Shown here in pieces: positions 1-13,100 of a DNA stretch of 60,000 nt (position 1 is the first letter of the stretch; every line of letters starts with the position of its first letter). The notes beneath the pieces are model-generated. The model was not told the origin of the DNA. It made no database searches and saw nothing but the letters and a program-made list of their open reading frames with translations. This stretch comes from Bolinopsis microptera (Eukaryota; Ctenophora; Tentaculata; Lobata; Bolinopsidae): positions 15,883,445 to 15,943,444 of the forward strand of contig NC_087079.1 of assembly GCF_026151205.1 (NCBI RefSeq), written 5' to 3'. The position numbers and the translations under genes were made by a program.

Positions 1-49
1 TTGTGTAGCAGCCTGGAAGATTCACAACCCACTGTCAGAGTGAAATGTT
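1..49. repeat. 48-bp minisatellite, left remnant
   Basis: These bases are one unit of the same 48-bp tandem repeat that resumes at 1269, in the same orientation. The sequence between (50-1268) interrupts the array. The array probably continues to the left beyond the window. Confidence 0.85.
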
Positions 50-336
50 GGGGGGGGGGCCAATGGCATAAAATGGCATAAAATGGCATAAAATGGAGAC
101 TTTTTCTATGGAGAAAATGGAAAAACCCATGAGTAATTCTCCATTTTCTCCATTTTATGCCATGAATTTTGTCTTCGAAATTTCATCTTTAACACCATTT
201 AACACCTAAATTGGACATCCTAACATGTTTATTTACGCTTACTAGGGGCGTAACAAGCTTATGAAAGCTCATAGTAGGCTACTAGATGCTTATACTAGGT
301 TAGTAGAGGCACACTTCAGGCAGACTTCGATAAACC

Positions 337-1050
337 GAAAAACCGAAAAACCAAAAAAATATTTTCGGCTTATAATGAAGAGGGTAGCATGAAACGTGGA
401 GAAAAGTGGTTTTTAGAAAAACTTTGGAAAATTTTGACTTAGAAAATTTTCGGCCCGAGTCGTTCTCGATACGTACCTCTCGTATCGAGAGCTCCGATTC
501 CGAGCTCGTATCGCAAAGGGGAGGCCTGCCTTCCGAGATCGCATTACCAGGGGGAAGCCTCGAGTCCAAAATTGTGTACCGAGGGGTAATTTTCTAAGTT
601 AAAATTTTTCAAAGTTTTTCTGAAAAACACTTTTCTCCACGTTTCATGCTACCTTGTTCATTTTAAGCCGAAAATATTTTTTCGGTCAAAATTTTTCAAA
701 TTTTTTCTCTGAAAACCGCTATTCTCCACGTTTCATGCTTACCCTGTTCATAGCTACCCTGTTCATTATTTGCCGAAAATATTTTTTCGGTTTTTCGAAG
801 TCCACACCTTCCCCTCGATACACAATTTTGGACTCGAGGTAATGCGATCTCGGAAGGCAGGCCTCCCCTTTGCAACACGAGCTCGGAATCAGGAGCTCTC
901 GATACGGGAGGTACGTATCGAAAATGACTCGGACCGAACATTTTCTGTCAAAACTTTTCAAAGTTTTTCTGAAAACCACTTTTCTCCATGTTATGTTTCA
1001 TGATACCCTGTTCATTATTGGCCGAAAATATCTTTTTTTTAAATAATTTT
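337..1050. repeat. Internal inverted repeat of the 50-1268 element
   Basis: Arms of about 250 bp (about 337-590 and 800-1050) are reverse complements, including the shared stretch GGAGGCCTGCCTTCCGAGAT. The spacer carries further copies of a subrepeat containing ATTTTCGG and TCTCCACGTTTCATG. The same subrepeat type recurs in the inverted repeat within the FH intron (about 7.9-8.1 and 10.1-10.3 kb), so the two share sequence ancestry. Confidence 0.75.
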
Positions 1051-1181
1051 TCTTGAGATTCTAAATTTTTCAGGTTTTCAATGGCATAAAATGGCATAAA
1101 ATGGCATAAAATGGAGACTATTTCTATGGAGAAAATGGAAAAACCCATGAGTAATTCTCCATTTTCTCCATTTATGCCATT

Positions 1182-1183
<2 letters not shown>

Positions 1184-1268
<85 letters not shown>
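1184..1268. repeat. 85-nt C-run with one interruption
   Basis: The run is all C except for A at 1238. It forms the right end of the 50-1268 element, opposite ten G at 50-59. Read on the minus strand it would be a strong G-quadruplex former. Its exact length is unreliable in any assembly. Confidence 0.9.
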
Positions 1269-1269
<1 letters not shown>

Positions 1270-1885
1270 AAATGTTTGTGAAGCAGTCTGGAAGATTCAC
1301 AACCCACTGTCAGAGAGAAATGTTTGTGTAGCAGCCTGGAAGATTTACAACCCACTGTCAGAGAGAAATGTTTGTGTAGCAGCCTGGAAGATTCACAACC
1401 CACTGTCAGAGTGAAATGTTTGTGAAGCAGTCTGGAAGATTCACAACCCACTGTCAGAGAGAAATGTTTGTGTAGCAGCCTGGAAGATTCACAACCCACT
1501 GTCAGAGTGAAATGTTTGTGAAGCAGTCTGGAAGGTTCACAACCCACTGTCAGAGTGAAATGTTTGTGAAGCAGTCTGGAAGATTCACAACCCTCTGTCA
1601 GAGTGAAATGTTTGTGAAGCGGCCTGGAAGAGTTACAACCCACTGTCAGAGTGAAATGTTTGTGTAGAAGCCTGGAAGATTCACAACCCTCTGTCAGAGT
1701 GAAATGTTTGTGAAGCAGCCTGGAAGATTCACAACCCACTGTCAGAGTGAAATGTTTGTGTAGAAGCCTGGAAGATTGACAACCCACTGTCAGAGTGAAA
1801 TGTTTGTGTAGCAGTCTGGAAGATTTACAACCCACTGTCAGATTGAAATGTTTGTGAAGCAGCCTGGAAGATTCACAACCCACTG
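1269..1885. repeat. 48-bp minisatellite, about 13 units
   Basis: Units begin GAAATGTTTGTG and end CACTGTCAGAGT, with scattered substitutions. Because 48 is a multiple of three, the minus strand stays open and would encode a 16-residue repeat (SSRLLHKHFTLTVGCE-like). The frame runs on into poly-glycine from the C-run, so I treat it as non-coding. Confidence 0.9.
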
Positions 1886-2387
1886 AACAAGAGAGTGATA
1901 TGTCCGCAAACATTTCACTACAGAAAAATGGGTGAAACGTCTCACAATATACAAAACACACGTACCGAACAAGGTCACAATTGAAATTAAACGGGGCTAG
2001 CCACACTGATTAACTAAATTAACACCCAAAATGTTTTTCAAGCCAACCCAAGGCAAATATGATAACTGTTAAAACACAATGCTGCTTCCCAAAACACGAT
2101 GTGTGTTATGTCGAGAAAATTAGGACATGCAGTAAAATTTCATTAAACAGCATAATACATCAAATTACCATGGTAACAAACACATGCAAGGTATCACACT
2201 TCTACGATACCGGAACTGTGTTTTGGTATTTAGAATGAAGCCTTGTTCAATGGTATGTAGTAAAGTACGTGGTGAGGAAAAGGTAAATTATTATGAAATC
2301 TGCGTTGAAACAAAATTACATTTTCTGGTTTTCCATGACGTCTCAATTATTTACAAAACAAATTTACAAAACTAATTCTCATTCAAT
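1886..2387. other. No gene seen
   Basis: AT-rich sequence between the minisatellite and the next transposon. I see no convincing exon, RNA gene or regulatory motif. Confidence 0.6.
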
Positions 2388-2395
2388 AATTTATA

Positions 2396-3837
2396 CCCAT
2401 ATCCAAAAACCCGCATTCTCGCATTCTAAGAATGTAGGAAATTTTTAAAAGTAGGAAATTTTTGACAAAAAGTAGGAAATTCGAGAGCCAACTCTGAGAA
2501 TTTTCGATAATATTTCAGTAGGAATTTAAGTGAAAGAGCAGACTAAAAGTTGCTGGACCGTTATTTAAATGTCCTCAGTCAGGGATCCACTGATCCAGTC
2601 TATCAAATTTCGTTTCACAGACCAAAGTTTGTTGCTATTAGCTACAAAATCTGTGCATCAAGTAACCACTAACCAGATGCTAATTATTGGTGCATTTTCG
2701 CGTACACGACATAAATAGTTGTCATTATTACTTTATTAACATTTTACTATCTACTTATCTAGTCTATGAAACGGGCTTGAAAGCAGAAAGTGATGGTAGT
2801 AGATGAGAAAACATTTTTGCCAAAATTATAAACTCTTGATACTTCATGCTGTCTCCTATTTCGTGCTTTAGTTAAGCCAAGTGTTTAGGGATTCTAGAAT
2901 CCAGACAATTTATCCCAATAAAAATTGAAATCAGAAAATAGTATGCTAAAATCGTTCTCCATTGTCAGATTCGTTCCAGGAGGCCAAATCTAGTTTAAAT
3001 TTCCAAAATTTTCGGGGGCTTCGCCCCCAAAAGTAACCTAGGATTATCTATTAAAAAGCATTCCGGGCCAGGCACGTAGACAGGGGGGGGGGGCTAGGGG
3101 GGCGGCAGCCCCCCCCCCCCGAAAAAAATCGAACCCCAGAAAAAAGATAAGCCCCCTAGTTCCCATGGTCGCCTGGTAACTGGGCTGTGTTTATGACTGC
3201 AGTCAGTCAAAGATTTGAACTGTGGATTAGTAAATATCTGTCATTAAATCCAAGCAAACATTCTAGAAGACTTCTATAAATAGTCAGTAGTGTCCCCTAG
3301 ACCGTAGGAAATGTAAAAATCTTAAGACGATGAGGCCTGAGTAAGTCGTAAATTCTGATTGGAGAATGCAGATTGCTGTTGTGAAGTTACCAAATTTACG
3401 TGAGTACTTGATTCTTTTCAATCCCAGTTTATTGCTGTCCTACAAATTTCTTTAATGCCAAATGTCGTCTAAAACACCCTGTTTCGCAAAAATTTTCCGG
3501 GGGGCTGCGCCCCCCTAGCCCCTGCCAAGGGGCTCCGCCCCTGGACCCGGCTGGGGGCTGCGCCCCCAGACCCCTGCCACAGCTTGCTCGCTTCGCTCGC
3601 TGCGCAGCTGGATTGGACGCGTCGAATCGTTTCGCTCGCCAGCAGCCCCCCTCAAAGAAAAATCATGGCTACGTCCCTGTTCCGGGCCCTAAAAAAGTAA
3701 AATTGAGAATCTGGAATCCGCCATGGAAAATCTTTGAACCACGCGAATACAAAGACTTTTTATGCGAGCGAAGCGAGCGGCCCACAGAAAACGAAAAAAT
3801 TGAGAATGTAGGAAATTAAAATTTTTTTGGATATGGG
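2396..3837. mobile_element. hAT-like non-autonomous element, 1.44 kb
   Basis: Perfect 14-bp terminal inverted repeats (CCCATATCCAAAAA) are flanked by the 8-bp direct repeat AATTTATA at 2388-2395 and 3838-3845. The interior has GTAGGAAATT-type subterminal repeats and, on the right, a GC-rich block of short palindromes (GGGGGCTGCGCCCCC; TCGCTTCGCTCGC) unlike the AT-rich surroundings. No transposase frame is visible. The 8-bp duplication suggests the hAT superfamily; this is inference. Confidence 0.8.
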
Positions 3838-3845
3838 AATTTATA

Positions 3846-4178
3846 ACGACGAAAGGAAGGGCTTAAAACCAAACTAGCGGAGCGCTAGAAAAATGTATCA
3901 TAATATGTGTCAAGAATATGTACTGAGATAAAATATGCAATTTTTAACCTGACCCGACCATTACGATGTAAAAAATCATTCCAAGAAACTTCATGATGAC
4001 GAACGTCTGATTCTCGAGGGCTTTGTTACTAAATTTAGATCTATGTTGAGAAATGACACAACCAATTTTTCTCTCACACAAGTCCTGCCATCGTACTTCC
4101 TTTATCTGTATCAAAACCTCCTCAGACTCGATCTGTTTCTCCCACATTTAGCCTACTTCGTATCTTATCTTCCAATAT
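3846..4178. other. FH 3' flank
   Basis: Downstream of the FH stop on the minus strand; presumably 3' UTR and spacer. I see no clear AATAAA on that strand here. Confidence 0.4.
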
Positions 4179-7100
4179 CTATTTAGGTCCGAGCATAAGT
4201 TCGGGTCTGACCCACTCCTTGAACTGTTCCTCAGTGAGCAGTTCCAGAGCCAGAGCTGACTGGAGCAGGGTTGTGCCGTCTTTGTGAGCTTTCTTGGCAA
4301 TCTTAGTGGCGTTATCGTAACCTGAGTGAGATACATAATCAAGTAATGACAATGAGTTTCCTGTTATCAAATAATATGGGTGTGACAACTGATATGTCTA
4401 CAGTTTACATGAACTTCATGTCATGAAGTGAAAAGATAAGGAGATGTAAAAGAGAAAGTGAAAGTGAAATTACCAATGTGAGGGTTGAGAGCGGTCACCA
4501 GCATCAGAGACTCGTTCAGAAGTCTATCTATCGTATCTCTGTTAGCCACAATACCTTCCACACAGTTCTTAGAGAAACTTACACACGAGTCACCTGAAAA
4601 CATAATTTACTTTAATTAAATATTTATTATGAAAACAAGTACCACTGAGAGCAGTCTTTTGAGATTCAATAAATCAACTAACACCGTATTACATTATTTC
4701 AACTACACTCCCTCTACTAAAGTGTTGTCAGTTGAAATTTGCTACTGAGATTACTGCAGACGTCAGTAAAAACAAGGTTGCGATTCCACAGAAAAACAGT
4801 GAACAGTGAACACACGTACCTAGGAGACGAGTAGAGCGGAGAACGTTAGCTACCATCATGGGTTTAAAGACGTTGAGTTCGAAGTGTCCGTTACTTCCGC
4901 CTACTGTTACTGCCACGTGGTTACCCATAACCTGCAAAATATTTGTAACTTAGAGATAGTATTAATCTGCCACAAGCATTGTAAGACGCGAAATATGATC
5001 TCAATAAAAATGCCTGACCCAGAATATTTAAACTTTCTTAAAACCCTGGTTAACCATTATCCTCACCTGAGCCGCGACCATGGTAATAGCCTCGCACTGT
5101 GTGGGGTTAATCTTGCCGGGCATAATGCTGCTACCAGGCTCGTTTTCAGGCAGAGACAATTCTCCCAGACCACAACGAGGTCCTGACCCCAGGAATCTGA
5201 TATCATTAGCTATCTTCATTATACTACATGATATCGTGTTCAGTGCGCCAGACAGTTCCACCTGTAAAACAGGGGTGTTAACAATAGTTAGCTCACAGAG
5301 GCTGTCTTATTTATTTCACCCTAGGTTATTTAAGAGAAAAATAATCCCAAATAATGGCTCTGCGAGGAATCGAAATAAAAGGAAATTAACGAGTTAAATT
5401 TACCATGGCATCGTGAGCAGCAAGAGCTTCGAACTTGTTGGGGGCTGACACGAAAGGGAGTTTAGTCTTCTCAGACAGAACAGCCGCTACGTCCTCAGAA
5501 TACCCCTTGTAAGTGTTCAAGCCAGTACCCACAGCTGTACCGCCTATGAGAGGATTAGGATAAGCTTTTGTGTGGTTTAAGTACTCTGTTTCATACCAGC
5601 TCTGTTTACTCTCATCCTTGTCATAAATTGTGAGGATCATTTAAAATTAAGGTTTTCAACCTTTTTACGTGTACAACTGTGTTTAAATTAAAAAAGTAAG
5701 CTTAGCAGACAGTGAAGAAACAAACCAATAGCGAGTTGGTAGACTCTTGGTAAAGCATCATTGACACGATCAATAGCATACTCCATTTGAGTTACATATC
5801 CACTAAACTCTTGTCCCAGCGTAAGGGGAGTGGCGTCCTGGGAAGGACTTGTTCAGGAGCTAGACTGGAGTGCCGAAAGTATATTTTAGATGCTCTAGTA
5901 TCACTTAGTCAGATCGTTCAGCAAATATATCGCTTGCGCAGTTTTCGGCGGGATTTAAGTCGTTACGAATATTCACTGTACCTGGGTATGCGTTCGTCCG
6001 ATCTTGATAATATCAGCGAATTCATCAGCTTTCTCCTTCAGTGCCTTGTGCAGAACTTTCAATCCAGGTAGGAGGCAAGTGTGACACTCCTGAAACACGG
6101 TTAGGTCAGCCGTGTTTCTCTGTTATATAGATTGGTGTCTGATAGCCGATTTGAGTACGTGCGCGCCGCAAAATTTTTTGGCGTAATGCGACCTGTCTCT
6201 GAGTTGAAACGTAATCTAGTCTTTGCGCCGTACGCAAAGTTGAGATTTTGTTGGAATTTGCCACTTTTAAGTGGGTTTTATCATTTGTTATATGTAAAAT
6301 CGAGGAGACAATGAAACAACCCGGTTAGGATAAATTAAAAAATTATCAATAATTTACATTTCCTTGGCCTTAGCTGCAAGTTTTCTGTCCCTCTCTTCTG
6401 CGATACTCAGTCTGACTCCCTTGCCTCTTGGTAGTGAGATCCAGGCTTGCTTGCCTTTGCCGATGGGGAACACGTTACTGAGTCGAGTAGCGAAACTGTG
6501 ACCTACTGAGTCCTTGACGTGCACAATGTCGAAACTTCCAGGATGTTTCTCCTTGTGGGTGATAATTCCGATACGTCCACAATTCTGACCTCCAGTGATG
6601 TAGGCAAGGTTGCCGGGCTCGAATTTGATGTGGTCGAGGATCTTACCAGATTCAATGTCCAACTTGATGGTGTCGTGAACCTTGCAGTCTGGGTCTGGAT
6701 ACCTGATAGTACGTCCGTCGTGGGTGATGAGTACTGGGATTCCCTTAGCAGCAGTTGAAAGTTTCTTTACAACGCAGAGCTTGTAAGCAGCCTCTTCTTT
6801 CTTTATTCTGTGAATCAGGAAACGTCCTTTTACGTCAAACAGCATTCTGAAGTGCTCGCCAGTCTTGTCGATGGTGATAACATCTTGGAATCCAACAGGG
6901 AAGCCAATGTCAGTTCGGACTCTGTTATCAACTTTGATGGCACGAGACATGGTGACTTTCTTAGTCTCGCTGTAGGTAAGTGCGTACTTCAGCTTGTTCC
7001 TGATGATAACGATCAGAGGCATTGACTCCCTCAGTTTATGGGGTCCTGCGCTGGGTCGAGGTGCGAACTTTCCGGAAAGCTTGTCCAACATCCATTTCTT

Positions 7101-10100
7101 GGGTGCGTTCAGACGCTTCAAATGCTTCTTGGGACCTCTAGCCATGCTTGCTATAGAAGAAAAGATGGTTAGTTAGTGAATTATCAAATTGCTAAATATA
7201 TTGAAATTATTGATGGGAATGGTTTGGTCGGTAAGAGCCACCAAATGCTTCTTAAACCTTCTTAAACAATTGTAGCAGTAAATTGTAATGAGAGGTTTAA
7301 ATCAAAGGGAGGGGGATGCAACGACAAATTTTAACTATTACTCATTGGTCATCTTTTTTCTTCACAGTCGTTGCATCCCACTTGGTTTAGATAGCTGTAA
7401 TGTTGTTTATAAATACTTAAACTTAAATCTTTAAAAATTGAACATAAGAAAAGCAAAAAATTACAAATATTTACATTCCACTTGAAAATTCTACAGTACA
7501 TTTTCGAAACTCCGAAAATTGGGAGAGTTTAAAATTATAGTAAGGGGAAAAGTGGTCGATTTAAGGGTTCCGTTGGATTTGAATGTTCACAAGGATTTCT
7601 CAACGGAATATGGTAGTTAGGACCCCTACGAACATAATTAGACTTGTTGCCAATTTTGTATCTCAACAGAAACACCACTTTTACCACTTTTTACCACCTT
7701 TGTACCACTTTTCTGGTTTGCCAAATATCTTTAGTTGTGAACGTCGTAGAAGGCTGAAAATTAACCTAGAATGTTTATCTTATCAAGGAGTAAAACTTTT
7801 GCATCAAAAATTTTTACATTGGACAATCAGCTAATTGGATAATTACCAATTAGTTAATCACCAAAAAAAGTGAAAATTTTTTATTGGCTCAAAATGATTG
7901 AAATCGTTTGAAACACGGAGAAATGTAGTTTTTAGAAAAACTTCAAAAATTTTTCACTTAAAATTTTTTTTCGAGACTTCAAAAAAAAAGTTTGAAAATT
8001 TGAAAATATTTTTTTCCGCCAAAAGTGATCGAATTGCATGAAACGTGGATAAAAATGCTTTGCAGAAAAACTTCGAAGATTTTTAGATTGGGGAATACTA
8101 AAATCATCAATATTTGAAGTTGGAGTTCAGTAAATCTCGACATATTTTAGTAATTAGGAATAGCTTAGCGGAAAGGGCTGGACCTGAAAAAGGTTAACCA
8201 CACAATATTAGAGTTTCGTAACTAATTACAATACAGCTTTATCAAATTCCACATAAAGAAACAGCACAAAAGGACCATTTAAGATCGAACCGATTTTACC
8301 TGCTGTACTATCATTTTATTGATTTCAATGATCAAAACCTCTGTCAATCTTGCCAATCTATACCGGGTATCTGAATGTACCGGACCTCTTATTTACCTCC
8401 ATAATTAGACCCAGTTGTGCAAGAAATGCGATTTCTCACAGGGGTTTCTTTAAACTGTGCACTTTTTATCACTCTCGCAACTCGCAAGAGGCCTGGTATT
8501 ATAGGGGGGGCTGGGTGGTGCTAGCATGGATGTAGCAGAACGTAGCTACACGGGGTTTCATTGGAGTTGGTTATTTTAATGGCCAAAGAGTGCCGGAACT
8601 AAAGTTACTTAAGATTGCAGTTTAGGGGCAGTGTAAACCACGGTGTAGTCAGGTACACAGAGCTACAGTGCAGGAGTACTGCAATAGAACAGTGCAAGTG
8701 ATACAGTCTGCAACAGTAAAACGCCGACGAAGCTAGACTTAGAGTGAACTGATGGAAGCTGGGTGGTGCTAAAATGGAGGTAGCAGAACGTACTACATGA
8801 TGAAAACAGGAAAACTAAGGCTGGTTGAGACCTAAAAAGATGTGAATCTGTCCTGATAGATCCAGTGAAGAGCGAGTAGCGAAGAGTTTGATCACTAACC
8901 TAAAGCTCTAAAGAAGAAGAGGGCTAAAGAGACTCACTTTGATCAATAAATCCGGTACGGCAAGGTCTGTAGCCTTGATAAGAAGATACCATGAAGTAAT
9001 TCATGCAGAAAAGTCGATTTATATAAAGGGTTTCGTTGGATCTAAAAAGGGTGGGTCAGTCTCTCTGTTTTCATAAGATTCTGATGAAATGCTGTTAAGC
9101 TCAGGACGGTGATCTTAATAGGTCGGATAGCTGTATCTGGTTGCTTCCAGCCCACCCTTGTCGCTTGAAAATAAGTTCTCACCCCACCTCTTCCAAAAAT
9201 ACAGTTACCAGAGCAGGAAACTCTTCTTCCTCCTCTTCTTTCAACACAAACACAATCAGGTTCCAGCTACTCTCCTCCTCTGCAGCCACAATCTTATCTC
9301 CTTCTTCGGAGTTTTACTGTTGCAGACTGTATCACTTGCACTGTTCTTTTGCAGTACTCCTGCACTGTAGCTCTGTGTCCCTGACTACACCGTGGTTTAC
9401 ACTGCCCCTAAACTGCAATCTTAAGTAACTTTAGTTCCGGCACTCTTTGGCCATTAAAATAACCAACTCCAATGAAACCCCGTGTAGCTACGTTCTGCTA
9501 CATCCATGCTAGCACCACCCAGCTACCACCAGTTTACTCTAAATCTAGCTATTTCTAGCAACTTTTCAATGCTATCTCCAGCTCTATCCCGACCCTGGCA
9601 ATGACATATGGGGGTTATTCGAGGTATATGGCATAGCAAACGAAGCGGCATGCGCATTCACAATACAAAAAAGCCACAATGGATGATGGAAGGTATATTT
9701 ACACTCGCTTCCTATACCCCCCCCCCCCCCCCCTATAATACCAGGCCTCTTGCGAGTTGCGAGAGTGACAAAAAGTGCACAGTTTAAAGAAACCCCTGTG
9801 AGAAATCGCATTTCTTGCACAACTGGGTCTAATTATAGAGGTAAATAAGAGGTCCGGTACATTCAGATACCCGGTATAGATTGGCAAGATTGACAGAGGT
9901 TTTGATCATTGAAATCAATAAAATGATAGTACAGCAGGTAAAATCGGTTCGATCTTAAATGGTCCTTTTGTGCTGTTTCTTTATGTGGAATTTGATAAAG
10001 CTGTATTGTAATTAGTTATGAAACTCTAATATTGTGTGGTTAACCTTTTTCAGGTCCAGCCCTTTCCGCTAAGCTATTCCTAATTACTAAAATATGTCGA

Positions 10101-13100
10101 GATTTACTGAACTCCAACTTCAAATATTGATGATTTTAGTATTCCCCAATCTAAAAATCTTCGAAGTTTTTCTGCAAAGCATTTTTATCCACGTTTCATG
10201 CAATTCGATCACTTTTGGCGGAAAAAAATATTTTCAAATTTTCAAACTTTTTTTCAAGTCTCGAAAAAAAATTGTAAGTGAAAAATTTTTGAAGTTTTTC
10301 TAAAAACTACATTTCTCCGTGTTTCAAACGATTTAAATCATTTTAAGCCAATAAAAAAATTTTCACTTTTTTTGGTGATTAACTAATTGGTAATTATCCA
10401 ATTAGCTGATTGTCCGATGTAAAAATTTTTGATACAAAAGTTTTACTCCTTGATAAGATAAACATTCTAGGTTAATTTGCAGCCTTCTATGATGTTCACA
10501 ACTAAAGATATTTGGCAAACCAGAAAGGTGGTACAAAGGTGGTAAAAAGTGGTAAAAGTGGTGTTTCCGTTGAGATACAAAATTGGCAACAAGTCTAATT
10601 ATGTTCGTAGGGGTCCTAACTACCATATTCCGTTGAGAAATCCTTGTGAACATTCGAATCCAACGGAATGCCACTTTTCCCCTTACTATTACTCCGAAAA
10701 GCCGTAACACAAACTACCACCACTTTTTAGAAATATCCTGCTTATCAAGATAAGAATTATTGAAGACTTTGAGCGGCTCAACAATAGCTGCTATCATATC
10801 ATCCTGGCTAAACTCATACCCAACCAGTTCATCTAACGAAGATTTAAAATCAGTACCAGACCCACGTCTCAGAAACTCCTTCAACTTTTCCCCAGCTTTC
10901 TCATTGAACGGATCATCATGGAACAAATTGTAGAATATAAGATTAGCAATGGACTGTGACCAAAGATAACTGTAATATCTAGCCCCGTAGAAGTAGAGAT
11001 GAGCAAAGCGGTGATGCCACGCAGTGCCCTCTAACGGTGATAAGTGCGAGTATTTACTGAACAGTTTGTTTGCTATCTCGTTAGTGGAGGTGGGTAGGGT
11101 ATCTGAGTGTAACTCCTGGTCTAACAGAGAGTAAAGTATACTGGTCTCAGTTTTCAGGGCGCTGTAAGGAGTGTTAAATAGGTTCTTCCTGCCTAACTTA
11201 AAATCTGAGTCGCTGTAGATGGCAAAGGGGTTGACCACTGCGTAGTAGATCTCAGGATGGGATATAAAGTTTTCGAAAAGCATGCTAGGAATTTCAGAGA
11301 AATCAGTGGGACCCCTGGTGCCACTGGTAGCTTGGTATGTGGTCCTCCCAAGAATGGCATGCAAAGCATGTCCAAACTCGTGAAACAGAGTCTGCACCTG
11401 GTCTAGATTGATCCTATGGTAGTGGTATTGGCCCATTTCCTGCTTCCTAGGATTCATTAAGAAACTGCACTGTAGAACAACAACAGGAAGCTGAGTCTTA
11501 GTGCCACATGTGATGGTATGGAGACAAGTGCGGGGTGTTTTGTTGTCTCTTTCAAACAGATCTAGGTAAATGTAGCCTATCAGTCCTTCCTTATCATCAA
11601 ATACACCAACTTTTACAACGTTAGTGTTTATTAGCTCTCCCTGCATTGGTACCTCCGTAACAAGGGATATTTTCAGCACATCTTCACAGAAAACATTCAA
11701 ACCCTCTATAACATTCTCAAACTCTAGCATGTCTAGGAACATATCTTGCTTATGGTTGTCAACTAAACACCGCTCATTTAGTACCCGAGAATAATACTGA
11801 CCATCTCCAGGGTATATCTTAGGCACACCGAAATCATGTCTGTTCTCTTCTGCTTTTGCGAACTTGATGTGCTCAAACTCAAGGTCAACCAGAGGTTTGA
11901 GCTCGCTGTGAAGATTGTTCAGAAAGTTAGACACGTTTTCAGGTGAACCTGCCATTGTGTTTCTCAACTCACGCTCACTAAAACTCTTGAATCCTACGCT
12001 GCGTGCCATCTTGTGTCGTGCTCCCAATAAATTCATTAGTTCATTCTCTTTGTCCTGATCGAAGGCGTGGTAGTTCCTGAATGCAAACTCTCTAACATCT
12101 GTCATAACATGGTCAGAACCTGGACCATGCAACTCTATAAATTCTACTTTCTTGTTATGATTCTCTTTCATTATTGACTTGTAGTTGTGCAATGCTCTCG
12201 GAGCGTCATCAAATTTAATCAAAACAGGCTTCTGACCTAGTTGCAGGAAGTTGTTTCCGGCTGTTGCGATTTCTGACATATGCTGGACGTAACTGTGACG
12301 TATTTCATCAGGGAGATGGATTCCTGAGAGGTCCATGTCATGAAGAAATGACATAAGAGCTGTGACATCTTCAGAGTTTAATGAAGAAAATGTCTCAGAG
12401 CTGTCTGCAACTGCTTTTATTGCCCGGTAGAGATCCACATTTGTGTTTAATTTCTCAACAAACTCATGCGCGTTACTGTTACAAACAATTGCTGCACGTG
12501 CAATTTTATCATTAGGTGCATTTTCAGCGATAAACTTGATACAGTCAGCGTAAACACAGATTGCATTAGAAAGATCGTCAAACAGTTTGAGAGTATTGAT
12601 TCCTGGGGGCTCTGACAAGATTTGTTTAACCAACTCATTACAATGGGCCTCACAAAGAAACCAACAATGAAAGAAGCCCTGGTGTGAAGAGAAGAGGGGG
12701 TAACCTAACAAACCAGTCTGTTGTCTGCTCGTACCACTGGAGGGGATGTTCCCACTGAACACTGTCTTTAACGTAGCTTGAGGGTACTGCTTGTTGGCGC
12801 AGGACCCAGCGCCGTGCTGCGCATGTTGTGCAAAAGAGGTGATCTCTTGGACTTTCTCCCGGCGGAGAAGACTGAGCAAGCGATCAGGGATTGTGCCATG
12901 ATTTCTAACAAATAATCTCATCCTTCAAAGAGGGGGTTAGTAAAATCAAAATATGAATGTAGGTTAAATTTGTGTCATAAAAATCAACAAAATATGTTCA
13001 TTGTAATCAATTTCCTTTTTGTTTCACATTTTCAACTGATCGTTTATGTCGTTTATGGCCGAGATGCCAATTGTTGACTTGATATTAAAGTAATTTTGTG

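Larger units (their letters stand above)
50..1268. mobile_element. hAT-like non-autonomous element with G/C-homopolymer ends
   Basis: The segment is flanked by the 8-bp direct repeat GAAATGTT (42-49 and 1269-1276) inside a minisatellite. The ends are inverted repeats: a G-run followed by CCAATGGCATAAA on the left, and its complement followed by a long C-run on the right. Each end also has an internal palindrome made of ATGGCATAAA units. No transposase reading frame is present, so it would be mobilised in trans. An 8-bp target duplication is typical of hAT elements, so that family is inferred. A related, divergent end lies at 27400-27655. Because the target is a tandem repeat, a deletion of 40 bp could mimic the duplication. 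Confidence 0.7.

Noticed and set aside
948-2006. Long minus-strand frame with 16-residue repeats and poly-glycine
   Set aside because: The period of 48 and the C-run keep the frame open automatically; it crosses a transposon boundary and has no splice or start context.
6354-7145. RPS4 as a dead processed retrocopy
   Set aside because: The frame is fully conserved, there is no poly(A) trace, and a good splice acceptor sits right before the ATG.
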